From Massilia yuzhufengensis (GTDB lineage: Bacteria; Pseudomonadota; Gammaproteobacteria; Burkholderiales; Burkholderiaceae_D): a stretch of DNA of 64,000 nucleotides. The position numbers were made by a program, and so were the translations under genes. The stretch lies in assembly GCF_900112225.1 (NCBI RefSeq), contig NZ_FOLD01000016.1, forward strand, positions 1 through 64,000, written 5' to 3'. This document shows positions 8,960-20,096 of this stretch, one piece after another. The stretch's first letter is position 1. Every line of letters starts with the position of its first letter. The notes under the pieces were generated by a model. That model did no database searches. It was not told where the DNA came from and saw only the letters and a program-made list of their open reading frames with translations.

Positions 8960-9085
8960 CTAGGCGACGACGACGATGGCCGACAGGTCGACGATCGGCT
9001 TGGCCGGCTCGCGCTGGTCTTTGCAGCCCGTTAATACCAGGCAGGCAATGGCGAGCGCAGCAGGAAGGATTTGGCGCGGATGCAT
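8960..9085 (-). CDS. Small lipoprotein, 41 aa
   Basis: The ORF starts at ATG 9085 and ends with TAG at 8960. It encodes a basic start, a hydrophobic core and a lipobox LTGC with Cys at 21, then a 20-residue tail ending IVVVA. The length and lipobox resemble small entericidin- or LptM-like lipoproteins, but no family can be assigned. A GAGGAAAC Shine-Dalgarno lies just upstream. Confidence 0.6.
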   Translation of the reverse strand: MHPRQILPAALAIACLVLTGCKDQREPAKPIVDLSAIVVVA

Positions 9086-9156
9086 GATGTTTCCTCGATA
9101 AGAAATGCCATCATACGCCGGTCCGTGCCGGAATGCATATCGCTCGCCGTTTTAAA

Positions 9157-9834
9157 TCAGAAGCTGTACGACACGCTGGCGCGCAGCACCGGGTACACCT
9201 TGTAATCGGCCGCATCTTCGCTCAGGCGCAATTCTTCCACGGCGACGTCGCTGGCCAGCTTGCCGCACACGGCGTTCGAGATGGTGCAGCCGAGCGGGAT
9301 CAGGTTGACCTGTGCCTTGCCCTGGTAGAAGGCGCCGATGTCGGCGCTGAAGTTAAGGCGCTTGTTCGGGGTCAGGGCATTGCCCCAGCCGATGCCCACG
9401 TACGGCGCGGCGCGGCGGAAGCTCACGTCGCCCTTCAGGGTACCGATATCGGTGCGCGAATAGGTGTTGCCGTTGAAGGTGAAGGTGCCGGCGGCGCTCG
9501 GCACGCCGCTGAGCTTGAAGCGGTTGCCGTTGTACAGCACGCCGCCGGTGAGGCGGAAGCTGCTGTTGGACAGCACATACCAGTCGAACAGCGCATCGAA
9601 GGTCGCCAGCTTGCCGTCGAGCTTGTAGTCGACCCGGCCCGAACGCTTCTCGAAGTCGTGCGGCAGGTAGTTGGCGCCGAAGCGGCCGTTCAGGGTGGAT
9701 TCCATCGGAACCACCACGTGGAAGCCGACGCCGGTGGTGCCGATGTCGGCAGTCAGGGCGGCGCCCACCTGGGCGTGGGCGGTTGCGCCGGCCACGAGGG
9801 CGGCGAGGGCGAAGACGGTGTGCTTGAGTGCCAT
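9157..9834 (-). CDS. Outer-membrane beta-barrel protein, OmpW-like fold
   Basis: A 225-residue protein from the internal Met at 9834, chosen because MALKHTVFALAALVAGATAHA is a clear signal peptide; the longer ORF adds an implausible N-terminus. Alternating hydrophobic/polar strands and a terminal aromatic (SVSYSF) fit a small beta barrel inserted by the BAM complex. Ligand unknown. A monocistronic unit. Confidence 0.75.
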   Translation of the reverse strand: MALKHTVFALAALVAGATAHAQVGAALTADIGTTGVGFHVVVPMESTLNGRFGANYLPHDFEKRSGRVDYKLDGKLATFDALFDWYVLSNSSFRLTGGVLYNGNRFKLSGVPSAAGTFTFNGNTYSRTDIGTLKGDVSFRRAAPYVGIGWGNALTPNKRLNFSADIGAFYQGKAQVNLIPLGCTISNAVCGKLASDVAVEELRLSEDAADYKVYPVLRASVSYSF

Positions 9835-10049
9835 GCTGGGAAACCTTTTAACGGAGATCAGCGCAGCATTGTATCCGCAAGGCATCTTCGCGGCGAGCGA
9901 AAGCGGCCCGGGTGAGGGCAATGCGCAACGGATTATTTGTGCTGGATCGCCCCGGTTTCGTCGCCGCTATCCCGGCTCCGTCGCATAATGTCACCCGGCA
10001 ATGGAGACCGGCACTAATCTGGCGCTGCCCTGACTACTGAGAGAACATC

Positions 10050-11348
10050 ATGATCGCAAGCACATTTCACCTCGCACGACTGCTGCTGGCCTGGCTCGGC
10101 TGCTACCTGTTCTTCTGCATCCTCGCCAACGAGACCATCTTCGAGCCGCTCGACCGCGACCCGGGCGGCTACTTCGCCGTGGTGGCGCTGCTGCTGGGCA
10201 CCTGGGTGGCGTCCGGCGTGTTCTCGCACATCCGCCGGGTGCGCCTGGTGGCCGGCGCCCTGAACGGCAGCACCCTGTCGAACCGCCAGCGGCGCCAGAT
10301 CGAGATCCCGTTCGAGGCCGGCGAAGCCTTCGACCTGATCGACGCCGCCATCCGCGAGCTGCCCGGCGCCGAGATCGTCGACTCGGCCCGCGACAGCCTT
10401 CAGGTGCGCGCCAAGGTGACCCGCATCGACCCCTACGGCGGCAACGACCGCAACACCGGCGAGCGCCATGTCGCCAGCTGGGCGCTGGACCACTTCGGCG
10501 CGCGCCGCAACCAGATCCTGGCCACCGTCACGCCCAATGGCGACGACGCCGGCAGCGTGACCCTGATCTGCGAGCCGGAAAACGCGGCCTGGACCGACCT
10601 GTTCCTGGTCGACCATGGCACCAACCTGGAAAACGCCGAAGCGATCGCCCGCGCCATCACCCGCCGCGTGGCCGCGCGCCGCCGCGGCGAGCAGGCGCAG
10701 GTGCGCCAGAGCGCCACCGAGAAGGAACTCACGGTCGCCAAGCTGAACCTGCTGCACGCCCAGGTCGAGCCGCACTTCCTGTACAACACCCTGGCCAGCG
10801 CCCAGGTGCTGACCCGCAGCGACCCGGCCCGCGCCGACGAGATGCTGGGCAACCTGATCCAGTACCTGCGCCACTCGCTGCCGCGCACCGAGGACGCGCC
10901 CTCGACCATCGGCGAAGAGCTGGAACGTGCCAGGGCCTACCTCGACATCCTCAAGATCCGCATGGGCCCGCGCCTGCAGCTGCAGGTCGATATTCCCGAC
11001 GCGCTGCGCGGCGTGCTGTTCCCGACCATGATGCTGCAGACCCTGGTGGAAAACGCGATCAAGCACGGGCTGGAGCCCAAGCCGGGAGGCGGCACCGTGT
11101 GGATCCTGGCGCGCCAGGTCGACAGCGCGGTGGCGGTGACGGTGGCCGACGATGGCCGCGGCTTTACCGCCGAGGGCGGCGGCACCGGCGTCGGCCTGCG
11201 CAATGTGCGCGAGCGCCTGCGCCTGGCCTATGGCAATGCGGCCAGCTTCTCGATCGTGGCCAACTTCCCGAGCGGCGTGGCGGCCACCATCATGGTGCCC
11301 AATGCCGTCAACAGCACCGCCGACGCAGTGGGAGGCCATCATGCTTAA
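10050..11348 (+). CDS. LytS-type sensor histidine kinase
   Basis: A 432-residue protein with two N-terminal membrane segments (about 8-28 and 40-58), a poorly conserved middle region, and a His_kinase domain whose phospho-acceptor is His242 in QVEPHFLYNTL. It ends with an HATPase_c domain (N box LVENAIKHG, G box DDGRGF, GVGLRNVRERL). The stop overlaps the downstream LytTR regulator by 8 bp, so the two form a cognate pair. The stimulus is unknown. The ATG at 10050 follows a GAGAACATC leader. Confidence 0.9.
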   Translation: MIASTFHLARLLLAWLGCYLFFCILANETIFEPLDRDPGGYFAVVALLLGTWVASGVFSHIRRVRLVAGALNGSTLSNRQRRQIEIPFEAGEAFDLIDAAIRELPGAEIVDSARDSLQVRAKVTRIDPYGGNDRNTGERHVASWALDHFGARRNQILATVTPNGDDAGSVTLICEPENAAWTDLFLVDHGTNLENAEAIARAITRRVAARRRGEQAQVRQSATEKELTVAKLNLLHAQVEPHFLYNTLASAQVLTRSDPARADEMLGNLIQYLRHSLPRTEDAPSTIGEELERARAYLDILKIRMGPRLQLQVDIPDALRGVLFPTMMLQTLVENAIKHGLEPKPGGGTVWILARQVDSAVAVTVADDGRGFTAEGGGTGVGLRNVRERLRLAYGNAASFSIVANFPSGVAATIMVPNAVNSTADAVGGHHA

Positions 11349-12111
11349 GTGTGTCGTCGCCGAAGATGAAGCCCTGCTGCGCGAGTCACTGGTGCAGCTG
11401 CTCGGCCAGGTGTGGCCGGAACTGGAGATCGTCGCCGCCTGCGAGGACGGCGGCAGCGCGCTGGAGGCGATCGCCGCCCACCAACCCGACGTGGCCTTCC
11501 TCGACATCCGCATGCCGGGCCTGAGCGGCCTGGAAGTGGCGAGCGCCGTGCTGGACGCCGGCTTCAAGACCGAGGTGGTATTCGTGACCGCCTACGACCA
11601 GTACGCCATCGACGCCTTCGAGCGCGGCGCGGTGGACTACCTGCTCAAGCCGGTCTCGCGCGAGCGCCTGGCCGGCACCGCCGGTCGCCTGCGCGAGCGC
11701 CTGCAACGCGGCGGCCAGGATGCGGGCCAGTTGCAGGCCTTGCTGCAGCAGCTGTCGGCCATCGCACCGCCCCAGCCGAAGGCCCCGCCGCTGGTCTGGC
11801 TCACCGCCAGCCGGGGACAGGAGACGCGCTTGATCCTGGTCGACGACGTGTCCTACTTCCAGGCCGACAGCAAGTACACGGTGGTGATGACGGCGGACGG
11901 CGAGTCGCTGCTGAGGAAACCCATCCGCGACCTGCTCGAGGTGCTCGACCCGTCGATGTTCAAGCAGGTGCACCGCTCGACCATCGTGAACCTGCGCGCG
12001 GTGGCCGGCGTCACGCGCGACGAGAGCGGGCGCGGGACCCTGCGCCTGAAGAACCGGCCGGAGACGCTGGCGGTGAGCCAGCCGTTCATGGCCCTGTTCC
12101 GCAACATGTAA
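11341..12111 (+). CDS. LytTR-family response regulator
   Basis: A 256-residue protein. Receiver domain about 1-120 has acidic pair EDE at 9-11, phospho-acceptor Asp55 in FLDIRMPG, Thr in VTAY and Lys in LLKPVS. The LytTR DNA-binding domain (about 150-256) has the typical VDDVSYFQADSKYT and HRSTIVNL motifs. The ATG at 11341 lies inside the end of the kinase gene, preceded by GGAGG at 11332-11336 with good spacing, so translation is coupled. Confidence 0.92.
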   Translation: MLKCVVAEDEALLRESLVQLLGQVWPELEIVAACEDGGSALEAIAAHQPDVAFLDIRMPGLSGLEVASAVLDAGFKTEVVFVTAYDQYAIDAFERGAVDYLLKPVSRERLAGTAGRLRERLQRGGQDAGQLQALLQQLSAIAPPQPKAPPLVWLTASRGQETRLILVDDVSYFQADSKYTVVMTADGESLLRKPIRDLLEVLDPSMFKQVHRSTIVNLRAVAGVTRDESGRGTLRLKNRPETLAVSQPFMALFRNM

Positions 12112-12215
12112 GCAAATGTGAAAGCTTGCACAGAGTGTAAGAGTGTGGGGTGGCGCACCGTTCGGGCCGATTGCTGGTGATAAAGTCCAGCCATTGATTC
12201 GAAGAGAGGTACCCC

Positions 12216-12719
12216 ATGAAAGCCCTGATTCTCTGTGCAGCCTTCGCGGCCGCTTCCATCCCGGCCCTGGCCCAGACCAATGTCAGCATCAACATCGGCC
12301 AGCCAGGCTTCTACGGCAGGATCGACCTGGGCGATTCGCGCGGCTACTACGGCCCGCCGCCGGTGTACGTGGCCCAGCCGGTCATCATCGAGCGCCACTA
12401 CCGTGGCCGCGCCGAACCGATCTACCTCCGCGTGCCGCCCGGCCACCGCAAGAACTGGAGCAAGCACTGCCGCAAGTACGGCGCCTGCGGCCAGCCGGTG
12501 CTGTTCGTCCAGGACCGCTGGTACAACGACGTCTACGCCCCGCGCTACCGCGACCGCCACCATGACCGCTTCGATGGCCGCCGCGATGGCCGCCACGACG
12601 ACCGCCGCGACCGCCACGACGACCGCCGCGACCGCCACGACGACCGCGGCCACGGCCGGGGCCACGACAAGCACGGCGACAAGCATGATGGCCGGGGCAA
12701 CGGCCGCGGCCACGGTTGA
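12216..12719 (+). CDS. Secreted protein with Arg/His/Asp-rich repeat tail
   Basis: A 167-residue protein with a signal peptide cleaved near ALAQ20. The mature N-terminal half contains aromatic/Pro segments (YYGPPPVYVAQP) and two Cys (near 84 and 91). The C-terminal third is a highly charged low-complexity tail with tandem heptads HDDRRDR at about 127-140 followed by GHGRGHDKHGDKH. Similar exported proteins are common as hypotheticals in betaproteobacteria. Metal or polyanion binding is possible but unproven. A GAGAGGTACCCC Shine-Dalgarno precedes the ATG. Confidence 0.75.
   Translation: MKALILCAAFAAASIPALAQTNVSINIGQPGFYGRIDLGDSRGYYGPPPVYVAQPVIIERHYRGRAEPIYLRVPPGHRKNWSKHCRKYGACGQPVLFVQDRWYNDVYAPRYRDRHHDRFDGRRDGRHDDRRDRHDDRRDRHDDRGHGRGHDKHGDKHDGRGNGRGHG
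12594..12647. repeat. 21-bp tandem repeat within the secreted-protein gene
   Basis: Two full and one partial copy of a unit encoding HDDRRDR. The reading frame is kept, so copy-number change would lengthen or shorten the charged tail without disrupting the gene. Confidence 0.7.
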
Positions 12720-12957
12720 GCAAGCCCACAGGTAGCGGACCGTTCCATCCATCCGCTTCCTTTCCTGGCGGCCAGCGCCGCCACGGACCTGTCCGCCCGC
12801 ACGAGGGCTCATCTATTCAGCGTTAGCTCATCCTTGCATGGTTATGTTCGGAATTCTTTGCATTCGGCAATCGAATCTCCGGTTGAACTTGGCTGTGAAC
12901 GCGTTATTGTAGGGTCTTGGTTGGCCAGCCTGAACGCATATTAGCTTGGAGAAAGAC

Positions 12958-13506
12958 ATGGTTTCCAGCATCCCGGTTTCACACATCCTGATCGATAAGA
13001 TGGGCGAGCGTCTCGTCATGGAGCACACCGCCGTCCGCTTGTATGACGCGCTGCTGGCCAAGGTCGATGACCTGGTCGCGGGCGACGCCGCGCGCGAGCA
13101 GCTGGTGGCCATCCGCGCCGACAAGGCAAGCCACGCCGACCTGATGAAGGCCGCGATCGAATCCATGGGCAGTGACCCGGCCGCCATGACCCCGAGCGGC
13201 GGCCTGGTGGGGGTCGAGGCGATCGGCCTGTTCCAGGTGCTCGACGACCCGGGCACCAGCCTGTCGCAATCGCTGCACGCGGTCCTGACGGCGGAGCTGA
13301 GCGACAGCGTCGGCTGGGAGACCCTGGTCGCGCTCGCCCATGAGCATGGCCAGATGGGCCTGGCCGACGGCTTCAACGAGGCGCTGGCGCAGGAGCGCCG
13401 CCACCTTGCTGCAATCCAGACCTGGTACGAGGAAGCGGTGGGCCTGGACGCCGGCATGATGGCGCTCGCCGCCAGTGCCGGCACTGGGCAGCCAGCCCGG
13501 CCGTAG
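12958..13506 (+). CDS. Ferritin-like domain protein
   Basis: A 182-residue all-helical protein. The ATG at 12958 is preferred over the upstream in-frame TTG because GGAGA at 12948-12952 is at good spacing. Glu/His pairs placed on successive helices (EHTAVRLYDA, KASHADLM, AELSDSVGWE, QERRHLAAI) resemble a four-helix diiron ferritin-like fold. A role in iron or oxidative stress is inferred. The stop codon lies inside the left arm of a family B palindromic repeat. Confidence 0.7.
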   Translation: MVSSIPVSHILIDKMGERLVMEHTAVRLYDALLAKVDDLVAGDAAREQLVAIRADKASHADLMKAAIESMGSDPAAMTPSGGLVGVEAIGLFQVLDDPGTSLSQSLHAVLTAELSDSVGWETLVALAHEHGQMGLADGFNEALAQERRHLAAIQTWYEEAVGLDAGMMALAASAGTGQPARP

Positions 13507-13603
13507 GGTGGTCGGCTTCGCCGACCGCGCGTTCGATTCCCGCGAGCGCAGCTGCTGAGCTTGCACTGGCTGGACGCGCGGTCGGCACAGCCGACCACCC
13601 TAC
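13503..13603. repeat. REP-like palindrome pair (family B)
   Basis: Two inverted units, GTAGGGTGGTCGGCTTCGCC at 13503-13522 and the matching GCCGACCACCCTAC near 13590-13603, flank about 45 bp in REPIN style. The same unit recurs as a single perfect hairpin at 55930-55966. The first unit supplies the TAG stop of the ferritin-like gene, and the second lies next to the stop of the aldo/keto reductase. Confidence 0.8.
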
Positions 13604-14589
13604 TGGTCCTGGCCAGGCAGCGGCGCATCCGCCGGCAGCAGGGACTCGGCCACGAGCTCCTGCCAGAACTGCGCGGGCAAGCGCACGTCCATCAGCGCGG
13701 CGTTGCGGCGCAGGTGCTGCGGGCTGCTGGCCCCGGGGATGGTGGCCGCGACCACCGGGTGCGCCGCGCCGAACTGCAGCGCAGCCGCCGCCAGGTCGAC
13801 CCCATGGCGCGCCGCCACCTGGCGCAGGTGCTCGCGCCGCGCCCGGTGTGCGGGTGTCGCCGGCACGTAGTCGTAGTGCTCGCCCCCGGCCAGGAAGCCC
13901 GAGTTAAACGGCCCTCCCAGCACCACCTGCGCCCCGCGCTCGGCGCACAGCGGGAACAGGCGCTCGAGCGGCGTGGTCTCCATCAGCGTGTAGCGCCCGG
14001 CCAGCAGGAAAATGTCGGGGTCGGACTGCTGCAGCGCGCGCAGGCAGGGCTCGACCGTGTTCACGCCCAGGCCCCAGCCCTGGATGATCCCTTCCTCGCG
14101 CATCCGCACCAGTCCCTCGAAGGCGCCGCCGGGCCCCGCCGCAATCCGGAAATGATGCTCGTACGCGTCGCCGAACGCGTCGGGCGAGAGGTCGTGCACG
14201 TAGACGATGTCGATGCTGCCCAGGGCCAGCCGCTGCAGGCTGTCCTCGACCGCGCGGCGCGCGCCGCCGGCGGTGAAATCGAGCACGCGCCGGAACGGCA
14301 TCGACGACACGAAGGGCGGGGCGATGTCGCCCGCGGGGTCGGGCACCAGCACCCGCCCGACCTTGGTCGAGAGCGTGTACTCATGCCGTGCGCGGCTGCG
14401 CAGCGCCTGCCCGAAGCGGTGTTCGGACAGGCCGGTGCCGTAGTGCGGGGCGGTGTCGAAATAGCGGATGCCAGCTTCCCATGCCGCGTCGACGGTGCTG
14501 CGCGCCGCCTCGTCGCTCGTGGTGTGGTACATGTCGCCCAGCCCGGTGCCGCCCAGGCCCAGCTGTGTAATCGGTTGGTAGCGCTGCAT
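13600..14589 (-). CDS. Aldo/keto reductase (D-threo-aldose 1-dehydrogenase type)
   Basis: A 329-residue protein starting at the internal ATG 14589, which has AAGGAG about 8 bp upstream; the longer ORF start lacks this. Catalytic features visible: Asp and Tyr in YFDTAPHYGTG, Lys in LSTKVGR, and His in VYVHD. These define the NAD(P)-dependent AKR fold. Substrate likely a sugar or small aldehyde (L-fucose/galactose dehydrogenase or pyridoxal dehydrogenase relatives). It faces the NADH dehydrogenase-like gene divergently. Confidence 0.85.
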   Translation of the reverse strand: MQRYQPITQLGLGGTGLGDMYHTTSDEAARSTVDAAWEAGIRYFDTAPHYGTGLSEHRFGQALRSRARHEYTLSTKVGRVLVPDPAGDIAPPFVSSMPFRRVLDFTAGGARRAVEDSLQRLALGSIDIVYVHDLSPDAFGDAYEHHFRIAAGPGGAFEGLVRMREEGIIQGWGLGVNTVEPCLRALQQSDPDIFLLAGRYTLMETTPLERLFPLCAERGAQVVLGGPFNSGFLAGGEHYDYVPATPAHRARREHLRQVAARHGVDLAAAALQFGAAHPVVAATIPGASSPQHLRRNAALMDVRLPAQFWQELVAESLLPADAPLPGQDQ

Positions 14590-14717
14590 GCCCTCTGCTC
14601 CTTCAGGTCCTTTGTGACGAGCCATGCTACACCTCGGGGACGCCCGCACAGCCCGCATTGCAGTAACGTAGTAAGATTGCCACATCGTCCATGTGCTGGC
14701 ATTGCCGGACGGGCGCC

Positions 14718-16034
14718 ATGAAGGAGCTTACTTTGCGTAGCGATATCGTGATTGTAGGAGGAGGGGCGGGCGGCCTGGAGCTGGCCTGCAAACTGGGCCG
14801 CAAGCTGGGGCCCACCAAGGTGACGCTGGTGGACAGCCGGCTTTACCATATCTGGAAACCGTCGCTGCACGAGGTCGCGGCGGGCACGCTGGACATCCAC
14901 CAGGAAGGCCTGTCGTACCAGATGCTGGCGCACGATAACGGCTTCAATTTCGTGTTCGGGCCCATGACCGCGCTCGACGCCGCATCGAAAACCATCACCG
15001 TGGGCGCCATTGTCGCGGCCACCGGCAACGACGAAGTGCTGCCCGAGCGCCGCCTCACCTACGCTTCGCTGGTGCTGGCCGTGGGCAGCACCTCGAATTA
15101 TTTCGGCGTGCCGGGCGCGCAGGAACACACCATTTCCCTGAACGCCACCGAAGACGCCGAGCGCTTTCGCCTGCGCATGCTGCGCCTGATGCTGGCTGCG
15201 GAACAGGAACATGAAGAAGGCCGCGGCACCGGCCTGGACGTGGTGATCATCGGCGGCGGCGCCACCGGGGTGGAACTGGCGGCCGAACTGCGCGAAGCCT
15301 CCGGCGTCTACGTCACCTATGGTTTCGACCAGCTCGACGTGCGGCGCGACGTGCGCATCACCATTCTCGAAGGCGCCTCGCGCGTGCTGGCCCCGCTGCC
15401 CGAGAAGGTATCGGCTGCCGCGGCCGACCTGCTGGCCAAGCGCGGCATCCGCGTGGTGACCGACTGCCGGGTCACGCAGATCGAGCGCGACAAGGTGACC
15501 GACAAGGACGGCAATGTGTACCGGGCCAACCTGTGCGTCTGGGCGGCCGGCATCAAGGCGCCCGACCTGCTGGCCACGCTCGGCCTGCCGACCTCCAAGG
15601 GCGGCCAGGTCGAGGTCGACGACCGCCTGCGGGTGAAGGGCGCGCCTGATATCTACGCGCTGGGCGACTGCGCCGCCTGCGTCGACGGCAACGGCCACCC
15701 GGTGCCGCCGCGCGCCCAGGCCGCGCACCAGCAGGCCGACTACCTGGTCGCCAACTTCGTGCGCCAGTCCAAGGGCCAGGCGCCGCAGGACAAGCCCTAC
15801 GAGTACCGCGACTATGGTTCGCTGGTGTCGGTGGGCCAATCCACCAGCGTGGGCAGCCTGATGGGCTCATTGCGCGGCGCCAGCTGGTTCGTGCAGGGCT
15901 GGATGGCGCGCGTGATGTACACCAGCCTGCACCTGATGCACCACCGCGCCGTGCTCGGGACGATGCGCACCGGCGTGCTGGCGCTGGCGCGCTTCCTGGT
16001 GCGCAGGGCAACGCCGCTGGTGAAGCTGCACTAG
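14718..16034 (+). CDS. Type II NADH dehydrogenase-like FAD oxidoreductase
   Basis: About 438 residues. FAD-binding GGGAGGLELA at the N-terminus, NAD-binding IIGGGATGVELAAEL mid-protein, and a second FAD motif DIYALGDCAA near residue 312, as in NDH-2. The C-terminal third has an aromatic/amphipathic segment (ASWFVQGWMARVMYTSLHLMH) that could attach it to the membrane to feed quinone. Start uncertain: ATG 14718 is given, but AAGGAG at 14721-14726 would ideally serve a TTG at 14733. Confidence 0.85.
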   Translation: MKELTLRSDIVIVGGGAGGLELACKLGRKLGPTKVTLVDSRLYHIWKPSLHEVAAGTLDIHQEGLSYQMLAHDNGFNFVFGPMTALDAASKTITVGAIVAATGNDEVLPERRLTYASLVLAVGSTSNYFGVPGAQEHTISLNATEDAERFRLRMLRLMLAAEQEHEEGRGTGLDVVIIGGGATGVELAAELREASGVYVTYGFDQLDVRRDVRITILEGASRVLAPLPEKVSAAAADLLAKRGIRVVTDCRVTQIERDKVTDKDGNVYRANLCVWAAGIKAPDLLATLGLPTSKGGQVEVDDRLRVKGAPDIYALGDCAACVDGNGHPVPPRAQAAHQQADYLVANFVRQSKGQAPQDKPYEYRDYGSLVSVGQSTSVGSLMGSLRGASWFVQGWMARVMYTSLHLMHHRAVLGTMRTGVLALARFLVRRATPLVKLH

Positions 16035-16070
16035 CGGATAGGTTGCTGCTTTCTTCCGCTAACTGAAAGA

Positions 16071-16156
16071 CCGTCGCACCGGCGAAAGGCCGGTGCCCAA
16101 GTTTTTCGCGCAGTGGTAGCAGGCACACTTGGGTTCCGGCCTTCGCCGGAACGACG
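16071..16156. repeat. REP-like palindrome pair (family A)
   Basis: A GTCGCACCGGCGAAAGGCCG unit followed by an inverted GTTCCGGCCTTCGCCGGAAC unit 40 bp later, in the gap between two converging genes. It may act as a bidirectional transcript end. Confidence 0.75.
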
Positions 16157-16190
16157 TGCATGCTTCAGGGGCGAACTCAGAAGCTTGCAG

Positions 16191-16928
16191 TCAGCTCGCC
16201 GGACCTTGTTTGGGCAAGGTCACCCGCAACGCCGCCCCACCCGCTTCATGGGCAGCCAGCTCCAGCGACCCCCCAAGGAAGCGCGCCCGTTCGCGCAGCA
16301 GGCGCAGGCCGTGGCACGCATTCGAGTCGAACACCTTGTCGTTGCCGGCCAGGCCGGCGCCGTTGTCGCGTACCGTCAGCATGACCTGGTCCCCGTCGTC
16401 GTCCAGGATCACCTCGACGTCGGTCGCGCGCGCATGCGCGGCCACGTTGCGCAGGCCTTCCTCGGCGCAGCGCAGCAGCACCACGCCCTGGGCGCGGGTG
16501 TAGGCGCCGTCGTCGTCGGGGAGGTCGACCCGTGCCTTGATGCCGTGAGCGGCGCCGAATTCCGGCACCAGCTCCGCCAGCGCGGCCTTCAGGCCGAGGA
16601 ACTCGAGCTTGTCGTTCCACAGCTCGAGCTGCATCTTGCGGTTGGTCTCGATGATATTGCCAAGCAGCGTCTTCATCTGCGCGCTGCGGTCGCGCATGGC
16701 CTGGTTGTCGGCCGGGATGTGCTGGCTGAGCAGGGCGAGGTGCATGGTGAGCGCCGTCATCGACGAACCGAGGCTGTCATGCAGCTGGCGCGCTAGCAGG
16801 CGGCGTTCCTCGTCCCAGCAGGTGGTGACATGGCCCAGCATCTCGGAGAGTTCGGCTGCGCGGTCTTCCTGCGGCGCCTCGGGTGATGCGGGCGCCGGGT
16901 CGCGCTGCGGATGTGCCGGTTCGATCAT
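16191..16928 (-). CDS. Soluble orphan histidine kinase (HisKA_3)
   Basis: A 245-residue protein with no membrane segment and no recognisable sensor domain. HisKA_3 dimerisation/phospho-acceptor region with His50 in LARQLHDSLG, and HATPase_c region with EEGLRNVAAHA (N box) and DNGAGL (G1 box), as in the NarL-type partner kinases. No response regulator is adjacent. The kinase may be controlled by protein partners through its Pro/Ala/Glu-rich first 25 residues. This is inference. Confidence 0.85.
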   Translation of the reverse strand: MIEPAHPQRDPAPASPEAPQEDRAAELSEMLGHVTTCWDEERRLLARQLHDSLGSSMTALTMHLALLSQHIPADNQAMRDRSAQMKTLLGNIIETNRKMQLELWNDKLEFLGLKAALAELVPEFGAAHGIKARVDLPDDDGAYTRAQGVVLLRCAEEGLRNVAAHARATDVEVILDDDGDQVMLTVRDNGAGLAGNDKVFDSNACHGLRLLRERARFLGGSLELAAHEAGGAALRVTLPKQGPAS

Positions 16929-17116
16929 CGTGGACTCGGTTAAATGTTTCCCAAATCATACAACAGTTGGCCAGGCAGGGGCGCGCAGACGGCGCCATGC
17001 GCTGCGTCAGCCGGGCGGGCAGGGCAGCGTGCGGTGCCGTACAGTCCCGGATCCGGATTCAGGGGAAAGTGGAGGCTGGCGGATGCCAATTTACTAATAC
17101 AACGGGGGTACTTCAC

Positions 17117-17572
17117 ATGACGACCGCAAACAAGCCACAAGACGCCATCACGCTGCTCACCGCACAGCACAAGGAAGTGCATGCGATGTTCGAGAAGTTC
17201 GAGAACATGACGGACCGCGCCAAGGTCAGCAAGAAGAAGCTGGCCGACGAGATCTGCAACGCGCTGATCATGCACACCACGATCGAGGAAGAGATCCTGT
17301 ACCCGGCGGTGCGCGAAGCCACCGAAGAGACCGAAGACATGGTGGACGAAGCGGTCGTGGAGCATGCGTCGGCCAAGGACCTGATCGCGCAGATCCAGGA
17401 AATGGACCCGGGCGACGACCTGTACGACGCCAAGGTGAAAGTGCTGGGCGAGCTGGTGGACCACCACGTCGAGGAAGAAGAGCAGGAGATGTTCCCCAAG
17501 ATGCGCGAGCTGAAGCTGGACCTGGTGGGGCTGGGGCAGGAGATGGCGGCGCGGGCGGCTGAGCTGCAGTGA
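17117..17572 (+). CDS. Hemerythrin-domain protein
   Basis: A 151-residue four-helix protein. His/Glu ligands in the hemerythrin pattern: HKEVHAMFE near 19-27, HTTIEEEILYP near 54-64, EHASAKDLI near 81-89 and HHVEEEEQEMFP near 117-128, fitting a non-heme diiron centre that binds O2 or NO. ATG at 17117 is preceded by a GGGGG-rich site. It is a single-gene unit ending at a palindromic repeat. Confidence 0.88.
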   Translation: MTTANKPQDAITLLTAQHKEVHAMFEKFENMTDRAKVSKKKLADEICNALIMHTTIEEEILYPAVREATEETEDMVDEAVVEHASAKDLIAQIQEMDPGDDLYDAKVKVLGELVDHHVEEEEQEMFPKMRELKLDLVGLGQEMAARAAELQ

Positions 17573-17607
17573 TTGCTTGGAGCGCATCGTTCGTGGTGCG
17601 CAGCGAA

Positions 17608-17715
17608 CTTGGGTTCCGGCCTTCGCCGGAACGACGGTCTTCAGGTTGCTTGGTAATGGTTGAACCAACACCATGCACACTTGCACGTCGTTCCGGCGCA
17701 GGCCGGAACCTAATT
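17608..17715. repeat. REP-like palindrome pair (family A)
   Basis: Unit GGTTCCGGCCTTCGCCGGAA at about 17612-17631 and an oppositely oriented unit CGTTCCGGCGCAGGCCGGAA at about 17689-17708, separated by about 57 bp, between converging genes. Confidence 0.8.
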
Positions 17716-17761
17716 TTGCGTGCAAGCCGCTAGCGCAAAACCTGACGCAACAATAGATCGC

Positions 17762-20096
<2,335 letters not shown>

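Noticed and set aside
14691..14717. ATG 14691 as start of the NDH-2-like gene
   Set aside because: It adds nine residues (MCWHCRTGA) without a Shine-Dalgarno before an otherwise normal FAD-domain start.
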